Positions 1 to 5,883 of a stretch of DNA of 5,883 nt are shown piece after piece. How positions within the stretch are numbered: position 1 is the stretch's first letter; each line of letters begins with the position of its first letter. The stretch spans positions 1 through 5,883 of the forward strand of contig QWPO01000154.1 in assembly GCA_003669255.1 (NCBI GenBank), read 5' to 3'. Source of the DNA: Planctomycetota bacterium (GTDB lineage: Bacteria > Planctomycetota > Planctomycetia > Pirellulales > UBA1268). The notes under the pieces were generated by a model. That model was not told the origin of the DNA. It did not search any database and worked only from the letters and a program-made list of their open reading frames with translations. The position numbers and the translations under genes are program-made.

Positions 1-3000
1 AGGAACTCTCCGAGCGAGCCAAAGAAAAGTTTGCTCTTTTGCAAACGCCGGTATTCGTGGAAGAGTTCATCCTCGACCGCACGCTCACGCCTGCCTTGGC
101 TGAGTTCGGTTTGGAAATGGTCCGCATGATCGACCCGACTTGCGGATCGGGTCACTTCTTACTCGGTGGATTCGCCCGACTCTTCGACCTGTGGAGCAAG
201 CCAGATCACACGACGGGCAACGCAGAAAAAGATGCACAGAAGGCGCTCGATGGCGTCTGGGGCGTGGACATAAACCCGTTTGCCGTGGCCATCGCTCGCT
301 TCCGGCTGATCGTCGCTGCCGTGCAAGCCTGTGGGATCAAGCGGCTGAAAAAGGCTCCGGGTTGGAAGATTCACTTGGCGAGCGGGGACAGCCTCTTATT
401 TGGAAGCAAGCCCAGCTTCGGCGGTGAACGAACGCCGATTGCTCAGCAAATGAGTCTTTTCGAGGTTCCCGCCATTTACGCAGTTGAGGATAGGAAGACG
501 CTCCAGCAGATTCTCGGTCAATGCTACCACGCTGTCGTTGGCAACCCACCGTATATTATCGTCAAAGATAAGTCGCAGAACAAAGCATATCGAGAATGCT
601 ACTCTACTTGCCATCGAAAGTATTCGCTTGGCGTTCCATTTACGCAGCGATTTTGGGAGTTGGCGATCCAAAAAGGAGAAGGAGCAGCTTGTGATGGCGG
701 ATATGTTGGAATGATTACGGCCAACTCCTTCATGAAACGAGAATTCGGCAAGAAATTGATCGAGGCGTTTTTTCCGAAGAATGATCTAACTCATGTGATT
801 GACACTTCGGGGGCTTACATTCCGGGACATGGTACGCCTACAGCAATCTTACTTGGGCGAAGCCGCAAGCCTGTTGGAACTACAATACGGGCTGTACAAG
901 GGATTAAAGGAGAACCAAGCACCCCAGAGGAGGCAGCGCTTGGGAAAGTGTGGCAGTCCATCTTGAAGCAAATCGACATCGCTCACTCACAAGATGAGTA
1001 TACATCCACGGCAGATGTACTTCGCAGTACCTTTGCTTCTCATCCGTGGAGCATTGGTGGAGGCGGAGCGTCTGACTTGAAAGAGCAATTGGAGGAATTG
1101 CCTTGTCTTGGCGAAGTCACGGAAGCGGTTGGATTCATGGCCATTGCAGGTGATGAAGACGTTTACTTGGCATCGGGAGCGAACGACTTCACTAGAAATG
1201 GCATCGAAGAGCATTGCATCCGTCCTCTTGTTGATGGGCAAGCGGTTCGGGATTGGAGTGTCAATGTCGAGACATGGTGCATTTTCGACTACGACAAACA
1301 TCTGCAACTTCGCCAAAGCCAATGCCTCGACAAACACTTTTGGTCGTATCGCTCACTCTTGGTCCAGTCGCCCTATTTTGGCAAAACCAAAGAAGAAAGA
1401 GGCATGCACTGGCGAGATTGGGCAATCGTCGTGAAGGACAAATTCAACTCGCCCTGGACCATTTTCTACGCAAATGTTGCGACCCACAATCACTTTTACT
1501 TGGAGCAAGGGCAAAACCTCGGTGGCAGTACGGCACAGGTTATCAAGCTCCTAAGAGATGCAACCTTGGACGACCATATAGCATTGGTCGGAATGTTAAA
1601 CAGCGCTGTCGCTTGCTTCTGGATGAAACAAGTGTTTTTTCCCAAGGGTGGAGATCACGTTGGACAGGAAGGGGCAAGAGTGCGGCGAACGTGGTGGGAT
1701 GAGCGATACCAGTTCGCCGGAACACAACTCCAAAAATTTCCGCTTTGCGAGGGAAGATCGCTCACACTGTCAAAATCTCTCGACACGAATGGACGACGTT
1801 ATCAATCGCTTCTGGGTAACGTGATTAGCCGTACTACTGTGCCGAACGAATTGGAATTGCGACAGGTTCATAACGAAGCAAGGTCGCTTCGAGGCAAGAT
1901 GATTGCTCTCCAGGAGGAACTTGACTGGCACTGCTACCAGCTTTACGCCCTACTCTCCGATGATCTTCGTTATACCTACAACGATCTTCCTGAAATTTCC
2001 CTTGGCCAGCGAGCGTTCGAGATCGTCATGGCCCGGCAAATTGTCAAGGGCGAACTTGAAACCGCATGGTTCGAGCGTCACAACGCAACGCCCATCACCG
2101 AGATTCCATCTTCCTGGCCCCTCGCTTATCGCACGTTGGTAGAACGCCGCATTAGGCTGATAGAGACGAATAGGGACATCGCCTTAATAGAGAAGCCTGA
2201 ATACAAGCGCCGCTGGAGCGCCGATCCGTGGGAAGAACAAGAACAGCGTGCATTGAAAAGCTGGCTTCTGGATCGACTCGAAATCCCAAAGTACCGCAAA
2301 GGCACGAAGGATAACCCGGAACTGACCACGACGGCACAGATGGCAGACGTAGCCAGTGCCGATGCGGAATTCTTGCAAGTCGCCACCCTGTATCGGGGCC
2401 GACCCGACTTCGACGTGGCTGCTCTAGTGGCGGAATTGGTCGAAGGCGAGGCGGTCCCCTTCCTGCCAATTCTGCGATACAAGCCAGCGGGCTTGCGGAA
2501 GCGGGAAGTTTGGGAGCGAACGTGGGACTTGCAACGCCAACAGGACGCTGGAAAGGACGCAGGCGAAATCCCGGTCCCGCCCAGGTACGTCGCTGCTGAT
2601 TTTCTGAAGACAGATTTCTGGCGACTGCGTGGCAAACTCGATGTCCCCAAGGAACGCTGGATCAGTTTCCCGCACTGCTCCACCGAGAGCGATCCGACCC
2701 TCGTGGTCGGGTGGGCAGGATGGAATCATCTTGAGCAAGCGACTGCCTTGATTGCCTATTACGACGCTCGCAAACGAGAAGGCTGGGACGCCAAACGCCT
2801 CAAGCCGCTCTTGGCGGGACTCGATCAACTGCTGCCCTGGATTCACCAGTGGCACCCAGAAATTGACGCTGAATTCGGCGAAACAGCGGGCCAGTCTTTC
2901 CAGACAATGCTGGAACATGATGCCCACGAGCTTGGCCTAACGATGGAAGACATTCGTAACTGGACGCCGCCTGAGAAGGTCAAGAAAACCCCCAAGGGGC

Positions 3001-3035
3001 GAAAGAAGAAGATAGAAGCGGAGGACGATGAATGA
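1..3035 (+). CDS. pglX: BREX-2 adenine-specific DNA methyltransferase PglX (5' end outside window)
   Basis: PglX is the DNA N6-adenine methyltransferase of BREX type 2 (Pgl) phage defence. In this family it marks host DNA at a non-palindromic site and is also needed for phage restriction. The frame is open from the first full codon at base 3, and the residues before the TTG at 39 already look like family sequence, so the true start lies upstream. About 1010 residues are visible; the family is usually near 1200, so roughly 200 are missing. SAM-binding motif I (DPTCGSGHF) is at 132-158, an acidic DINPF motif at 267-281, GDS near 387, and the catalytic NPPY at 543-554. A strongly conserved FPKGGDH block (1638-1658) followed by WWDERY (1692-1709) lies at the end of the likely target-recognition region. 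The C-terminal part has VPPRY (2574-2588) and GWAGWNHLEQ (2709-2738) and ends in a lysine-rich then acidic tail. All catalytic motifs are intact. The stop overlaps the next gene by 4 bases. Family assignment is firm; the recognition site cannot be read from sequence. Confidence 0.95.
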   Translation, partial: ELSERAKEKFALLQTPVFVEEFILDRTLTPALAEFGLEMVRMIDPTCGSGHFLLGGFARLFDLWSKPDHTTGNAEKDAQKALDGVWGVDINPFAVAIARFRLIVAAVQACGIKRLKKAPGWKIHLASGDSLLFGSKPSFGGERTPIAQQMSLFEVPAIYAVEDRKTLQQILGQCYHAVVGNPPYIIVKDKSQNKAYRECYSTCHRKYSLGVPFTQRFWELAIQKGEGAACDGGYVGMITANSFMKREFGKKLIEAFFPKNDLTHVIDTSGAYIPGHGTPTAILLGRSRKPVGTTIRAVQGIKGEPSTPEEAALGKVWQSILKQIDIAHSQDEYTSTADVLRSTFASHPWSIGGGGASDLKEQLEELPCLGEVTEAVGFMAIAGDEDVYLASGANDFTRNGIEEHCIRPLVDGQAVRDWSVNVETWCIFDYDKHLQLRQSQCLDKHFWSYRSLLVQSPYFGKTKEERGMHWRDWAIVVKDKFNSPWTIFYANVATHNHFYLEQGQNLGGSTAQVIKLLRDATLDDHIALVGMLNSAVACFWMKQVFFPKGGDHVGQEGARVRRTWWDERYQFAGTQLQKFPLCEGRSLTLSKSLDTNGRRYQSLLGNVISRTTVPNELELRQVHNEARSLRGKMIALQEELDWHCYQLYALLSDDLRYTYNDLPEISLGQRAFEIVMARQIVKGELETAWFERHNATPITEIPSSWPLAYRTLVERRIRLIETNRDIALIEKPEYKRRWSADPWEEQEQRALKSWLLDRLEIPKYRKGTKDNPELTTTAQMADVASADAEFLQVATLYRGRPDFDVAALVAELVEGEAVPFLPILRYKPAGLRKREVWERTWDLQRQQDAGKDAGEIPVPPRYVAADFLKTDFWRLRGKLDVPKERWISFPHCSTESDPTLVVGWAGWNHLEQATALIAYYDARKREGWDAKRLKPLLAGLDQLLPWIHQWHPEIDAEFGETAGQSFQTMLEHDAHELGLTMEDIRNWTPPEKVKKTPKGRKKKIEAEDDE
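3020..3025 (+). promoter_or_regulatory. Shine-Dalgarno for the AlbA_2/ATPase gene
   Basis: GGAGGA lies inside the last codons of pglX and ends 6 bases before the ATG at 3032. This spacing supports ATG 3032 over the out-of-frame ATG at 3028, which is too close and opens only a 61-codon frame. Together with the ATGA overlap it suggests translational coupling or re-initiation after pglX. Confidence 0.8.
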
Positions 3036-4702
3036 CCCCCGCACAACTGCAAGTCAAACTGACCGAGTTGCTGGCCCTGCCGCAGGAAACCGAATGGGCC
3101 GAGTTCAAGCACAACAACTCCGATCCGCATATGGTCGGCGAGTGCCTGTCGGCCTTGTCGAATTCGGCAGCGCTCGAAGGACAGCCGTTTGGCTACATCG
3201 TGTGGGGCATTGAAGATGGCACTCGGAACATCGTGAGCACCACATTCAAGCCTCGAAGCCAGAAAGGGGCAGGCAATGAAGATTTGGAACCGTGGCTCAA
3301 CAAGCTGCTGGCTCCCAGAGTGGATTTCCGCATTTTTGAGTTCGAGGCCAATGGACTCCCGGTGGTAATGTTTCAGGTGCAGGCGGCGAATACCGAACCC
3401 GTGGCGTTTAGTGGTCGTCGCTGGGTCCGTGTCGGCAGTCACAAGAAGCCGCTGGCCGAACATCGGGAACGGGAACGTCAATTGTGGTTGCTGTTGTCGG
3501 GACCGATGCAAGATTGGTCGGCGCAAATCTGCACCGGAGCCACGTTGAACGATCTCGATCCGAATGCCATTCGCTTTGCCCGTCAGGAATACAAAAATAA
3601 GCAACCGGCTTTAGCCGCAGAAGTAGACGGTTGGGAGGACACCACCTTTCTGAACAAGGCGAAGGTCTGCATCAACGGCCAGATCACCCGCACGGCGATT
3701 ATCTTGCTCGGCAAGAATGAGTCCGAGCATTATCTGTCGCCCGGCATCGCTCGCATCAGTTGGGTGCTAAAAGATGAGCATGGAATTGAGAAGGCCTACC
3801 AGCACTTCGGCCCGCCGTTGATTCTGGCCGTCGATCAGGTGTTTGCGAAGATTCGCAACCTGACATATCGCTACTTGCCCGACGCCAGCCTCTTCCCGAC
3901 CGAAATCACCCAATACGACCCGTGGGTGGTCCGAGAAACACTGCACAACTGCATTGCCCACGAAGACTACCCGAAGGGCGGGAAGATTAACGTTGTCGAG
4001 ACACCGACCTCGCTGCTGTTCACGAACGTCGGCATGTTCCTGCCGGGAACGGTGGAGGAAGTGATCGTGCGGGATGCCCCGCCCGAAGTTTATCCGAATC
4101 GGTTCCTCGCCGAGGCGATGGTGAACCTGAACATGATCGACACCATCGGCAGCGGCATCAAGCGCATGTTCACAAGGCAGCGGCAACGGAACTTCCCGAT
4201 GCCGGACTATGACCTTGGCGAAAAGGAGCGGGTGAAGGTGCGGCTCATCGGGGAAGTGATCGACGACAAGTACACCCGGATGCTGATGGCGAGGACGGAC
4301 CTCGATCTGCTGGACGTGATCGCTTTGGACAAGGTGCAAAAGGGCACGCAGATCAGCGAAGACGAATTCCGCTCGCTCAAGGGGAAGAAGCTGATCGAAG
4401 GCCGACGCCCGAACCTGATCGTCTCGGCAGAGATCGCAGCGGCGACCGAGACGCAGGCCGAATACATCAAGAAACGGGCCTTCGACAAGGACCACTACAA
4501 GGCGATGCTCGCTGCTTACTTGAAGCAGTTCGGCGAGGCCAAGCGGGAGGACATCGACAAGCTCTTGCTCGACAAGCTATCGGCCGCCTTGAGCGATGAG
4601 CAGAAGGAGAACTTCGTCACGAATCTGCTTCAGGAGATGCGGAAGGAAGGGACGATCCATGCCGAGGGAACGAAACGGTGGGCCACATGGCGATTAACAT
4701 AA
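3032..4702 (+). CDS. AlbA_2 (Schlafen-like) protein with GHKL-type ATPase and winged-helix domains
   Basis: Complete protein of 556 residues. The N-terminal AlbA_2/Schlafen-like domain (about 15-140) has the signature E19-x4-E24-F-K26 and a WGIED strand with D62, then a WVRVGS segment near 130. A linker region resembles the middle of RecG-related regulators. A GHKL/HATPase_c_4-like domain (about 297-390) shows the N-box E302-x3-N306 followed by AHEDY (309-313), N-x-G at 332-334 in NVGMFLPG, and the glycine motif DTIGSGIKRM (370-379). The C-terminus (about 405-556) looks like two helix-turn-helix or winged-helix units, ending in a family-typical W-x-L near the terminus. No helicase motifs are seen, so databases that call such proteins 'RecG-like helicase' are misleading. 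No signal peptide or membrane segment is seen, so it is probably cytoplasmic. Proteins of this architecture occur as regulators and next to restriction or defence genes. Here it overlaps pglX by 4 bases and precedes pglY, so it is probably an accessory BREX component: a DNA/RNA-binding regulator or a nuclease effector. Domain call is good; function is inferred. Confidence 0.88.
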   Translation: MTPAQLQVKLTELLALPQETEWAEFKHNNSDPHMVGECLSALSNSAALEGQPFGYIVWGIEDGTRNIVSTTFKPRSQKGAGNEDLEPWLNKLLAPRVDFRIFEFEANGLPVVMFQVQAANTEPVAFSGRRWVRVGSHKKPLAEHRERERQLWLLLSGPMQDWSAQICTGATLNDLDPNAIRFARQEYKNKQPALAAEVDGWEDTTFLNKAKVCINGQITRTAIILLGKNESEHYLSPGIARISWVLKDEHGIEKAYQHFGPPLILAVDQVFAKIRNLTYRYLPDASLFPTEITQYDPWVVRETLHNCIAHEDYPKGGKINVVETPTSLLFTNVGMFLPGTVEEVIVRDAPPEVYPNRFLAEAMVNLNMIDTIGSGIKRMFTRQRQRNFPMPDYDLGEKERVKVRLIGEVIDDKYTRMLMARTDLDLLDVIALDKVQKGTQISEDEFRSLKGKKLIEGRRPNLIVSAEIAAATETQAEYIKKRAFDKDHYKAMLAAYLKQFGEAKREDIDKLLLDKLSAALSDEQKENFVTNLLQEMRKEGTIHAEGTKRWATWRLT

Positions 4703-4842
4703 ACCGCCCTCAGAAGCGGAACTTTAGACATAGATTTATGCAACTCGAGAGCCAGAAAGATGATGCAAATCTCTGCATTACAAGGTGTTGTGTCAACATA
4801 AAATCGGCACCGATGAATACGGCTTCGAGTGCATTTTATGTT
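4694..4842. repeat. Three copies of the octamer AACATAAA around the intergenic hairpin
   Basis: AACATAAA occurs at 4696-4703, overlapping the stop codon of the AlbA_2 gene, and at 4795-4802. Its reverse complement TTTATGTT is at 4835-4842. The two direct copies are 99 bases apart. A partial inverted copy (ATTTATG, 4734-4740) sits 99 bases before the ATTTTATG at 4833, so two arm pairs repeat with the same period. The second and third copies form part of the 12-bp inverted repeat. Clustering of a short motif like this is compatible with regulator binding sites or an old degenerate duplication. The sequence between the arms is not well conserved between units. Confidence 0.4.
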
Positions 4843-4844
4843 GA
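4793..4844. repeat. Perfect 12-bp inverted repeat, long hairpin potential
   Basis: TCAACATAAAAT (4793-4804) is the exact reverse complement of ATTTTATGTTGA (4833-4844). The stem can be extended inward after a CG bulge (4805-4806) by GCAC/GTGC (4807-4810 with 4829-4832), then by CGA/TCG (4811-4813 with 4825-4827) with A4828 bulged. This leaves an 11-base loop. No T-run follows on either strand, so it does not look like an intrinsic terminator. It ends 42 bases before the pglY Shine-Dalgarno. It could be a protein operator, an mRNA stability or attenuation element, or a chance remnant. The repeat itself is certain; its role is unknown. Confidence 0.75.
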
Positions 4845-4886
4845 AAATCAACGGCAAACACCTGCGACGACCAGCCAACAACGAAC

Positions 4887-4891
4887 GGGGA
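4887..4891 (+). promoter_or_regulatory. Shine-Dalgarno for pglY
   Basis: GGGGA ends 7 bases before the ATG at 4899. It supports this start, which is also where family-like N-terminal sequence begins (MSEKLFSELLDLPE). Confidence 0.65.
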
Positions 4892-4898
4892 ACTGACG

Positions 4899-5883
4899 AT
4901 GTCTGAAAAACTTTTTAGCGAATTGCTAGATCTGCCGGAAAAGGTCCGCAAGGGGGACTTTGTTCTCAACTTGTCTAAGGGCATTACGGAACCGGAAAAA
5001 ACGCTGGAGCAGTACGTAGTTACACCACAACTGGTGGCGTGTTTCGAAGATGCTCTAAGCTTCGTGCGTACAGCGGTGGACTCGGTAAGCAGCAAGGCGT
5101 GTTACCTGCACGGAAGCTTCGGGTCTGGTAAATCGCACTTCATGGCAGTGCTGCACCTGTTGCTTCAGCACAACCCCGCCGTGCGGAATATTGCTGATTT
5201 GGCCAAGCTGTTCGATTCCAACAGGAAGGAGAACCACTGTTGGGTCGAGAACAAAAAGTTCTTGCTTGTGCCGTACCACATGATCGGCGCTCGCAACATG
5301 GAGTCGGCCATTCTGGGCGGTTATGTTGATCTGGTGATGGAGCTTCACCCCACTGCCCCACTACCGGGTGTGTATCTGGCCGATGAAATCTTCAAGAACG
5401 CCCAGCAGCACCGAACGGTGTTAGGCAACGAAAAGTTCTTCGATCAACTGAACCAAGGCCAGCAAAGCAGCGGCGGTTCGGGCTGGGGCAAACTCGCCAA
5501 GGGTTGGGATGCGGCCCGCTTTGAAGCCGCCCTTGAAGCAGCACCTGCCAGCGAAGAAAGAAGCCGCTTGGTGGGCGATCTGGTGCAGTTCATCTTCCCG
5601 GCGTTTAAGGGGATCGCCCAAGGGAAGGATGAAGCCTATGTCGATCTGGATGTTGGATTGTCGATCATCAGTGTCCATGCCAAGATGCTTGGCTACGATG
5701 GTTTGATTCTGTTTTTAGACGAACTCATTCTGTGGTTGGCTAGCCATGCTGGCGACATAGGCTTTCTACAAACCGAAGGGAACAAACTGGCCAAGCTGGT
5801 TGAATCACGCAAGTCTGAACGGCCGGTGCCGATCATTAGTTTTGTGGCCCGTCAACGTGACCTGCGAGACTTAATCGGCGACA
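4899..5883 (+). CDS. pglY: BREX-2 ATPase PglY (3' end outside window)
   Basis: PglY is the large P-loop ATPase of BREX type 2 and the counterpart of BrxC in type 1. It is required for phage defence, and its exact mechanical role is unknown. The reading frame stays open for 328 codons to the window edge; the family is about 1200 residues, so only the first quarter is visible. The N-terminus carries the conserved KGDFVLNL (18-25) and VTPQLV (41-46). Walker A is GSFGSGKS (72-79) with K78, and Walker B is LILFLDE (269-275) with D274 and E275. Between them is the conserved PYHMIGARNMES (125-136). VARQRDLRDLIGD (316-328) follows Walker B and probably includes a sensor-type arginine or polar residue. 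All ATPase motifs are intact. It normally follows pglX directly; here the AlbA_2 gene and a 196-base gap intervene. No transmembrane or signal segment is seen. Identification rests on motif order and family resemblance and is strong. Confidence 0.94.
   Translation, partial: MSEKLFSELLDLPEKVRKGDFVLNLSKGITEPEKTLEQYVVTPQLVACFEDALSFVRTAVDSVSSKACYLHGSFGSGKSHFMAVLHLLLQHNPAVRNIADLAKLFDSNRKENHCWVENKKFLLVPYHMIGARNMESAILGGYVDLVMELHPTAPLPGVYLADEIFKNAQQHRTVLGNEKFFDQLNQGQQSSGGSGWGKLAKGWDAARFEAALEAAPASEERSRLVGDLVQFIFPAFKGIAQGKDEAYVDLDVGLSIISVHAKMLGYDGLILFLDELILWLASHAGDIGFLQTEGNKLAKLVESRKSERPVPIISFVARQRDLRDLIGD

Larger units (their letters stand above)
4703..4898 (+). promoter_or_regulatory. Structured intergenic leader upstream of pglY
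   Basis: This 196-base stretch separates two otherwise tightly packed operon genes and has no convincing gene. Two hand-counted 60-base lines (4741-4860) are 42% GC, lower than the coding sequence on either side. It contains the inverted repeat listed separately, two short 5-3-5 palindromes (TGTTG-tgt-CAACA at 4786-4798 and GTTGA-aaa-TCAAC at 4840-4852), and a weaker ATGCA/TGCAT pair at 4763-4778. A TAAAAT at 4799-4804 matches the -10 consensus at five of six positions, but no good -35 box is found at the right distance, so a sigma70-type promoter is only a possibility. The placement suggests separate control of pglY by an operator or an RNA structure. This is inference from position and structure. 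Confidence 0.45.

Noticed and set aside
39..41. TTG at 39 as the start of pglX
   Set aside because: The frame is open to the window edge and the residues before it (ELSERAKEKFALL) read as family sequence, so this is an internal codon of a gene cut by the window.
1635..1640. Homopolymer tract as a phase-variation switch in pglX
   Set aside because: Streptomyces Pgl is known for phase variation linked to a G-tract in pglX. Here the runs I noticed are T6 (about 769-774 and 1635-1640) and G4, too short to suggest frequent slippage. The missing 5' part cannot be judged.
2126..2683. Minus-strand ORF of 185 codons in the 3' part of pglX
   Set aside because: It is antisense to conserved PglX C-terminal blocks, and the translation is serine/arginine-rich with no domain.
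2843..3604. Long minus-strand ORF (253 codons) across the pglX/AlbA_2 junction
   Set aside because: It lies antisense to two well-supported genes, shows no recognisable domain, and is explained by their codon bias.
3767..4495. Minus-strand ORF of 242 codons inside the AlbA_2 gene
   Set aside because: It is fully antisense to the ATPase and winged-helix region. The histidine- and arginine-rich composition is typical of a reverse-frame shadow.
3032..4702. RecG helicase annotation for the AlbA_2 gene
   Set aside because: No Walker A or DExH helicase motifs are present. The similarity is to the RecG-related HATPase_c_4 regulator family only.
4793..4844. Hairpin as an intrinsic terminator or a MITE
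   Set aside because: No T-run follows the stem on either strand, and no target-site duplication flanks the repeat (GTGTTGTG on the left, AAATCAAC on the right).
4678..4896. Plus-strand 72-codon ORF spanning the intergenic gap
   Set aside because: It starts with GTG inside the AlbA_2 gene with no Shine-Dalgarno, has no protein-like pattern, and runs through the inverted repeat. Probably chance, although it does end just before pglY.

Overview
The window holds the middle of a BREX type 2 (Pgl) phage-defence operon. All genes lie on the + strand. In order they are the 3' five-sixths of pglX (adenine-specific DNA methyltransferase), a complete 556-residue AlbA_2/Schlafen-like protein with a GHKL-type ATPase domain and C-terminal winged helices, and the 5' part of pglY (large P-loop ATPase). 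Both edges cut through genes: pglX begins before base 1 and pglY continues past base 5883. The remaining core genes expected in this system (pglW, pglZ, brxD, brxHI) are not visible.

Layout: bases 1-3035 are pglX, with an intact SAM-binding motif, an NPPY catalytic motif and the conserved C-terminal blocks of the family. Its stop overlaps the start of the next gene by 4 bases (ATGA, 3032-3035) with a strong Shine-Dalgarno, so the two are probably translationally coupled. Bases 3032-4702 are the AlbA_2/ATPase protein. Bases 4703-4898 are an AT-richer non-coding gap of 196 bases. It carries a perfect 12-bp inverted repeat (4793-4804 / 4833-4844) that can fold into a longer hairpin, three copies of the octamer AACATAAA on either strand, and smaller palindromes. 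pglY starts at ATG 4899 behind a GGGGA Shine-Dalgarno.

How the parts may work together: in known BREX-2/Pgl systems PglX modifies host DNA, PglY is an ATPase needed for defence, and PglX and PglY are usually adjacent. Here a third protein sits between them, tied to pglX by overlapping codons. Its N-terminal domain has acidic residues (E19, E24, D62) with the same spacing as the nuclease triad reported for mammalian Schlafen proteins. This makes an embedded nuclease or regulatory module the most interesting hypothesis in the window. The role is inferred, not shown.

Organism: a bacterium. Hand-counted 60-base lines range from about 42% to 65% GC, which argues against a high-GC streptomycete, where Pgl was first described. 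Genus or phylum cannot be fixed from this window. A planctomycete-like or other environmental Gram-negative source is possible, but this is only an impression.
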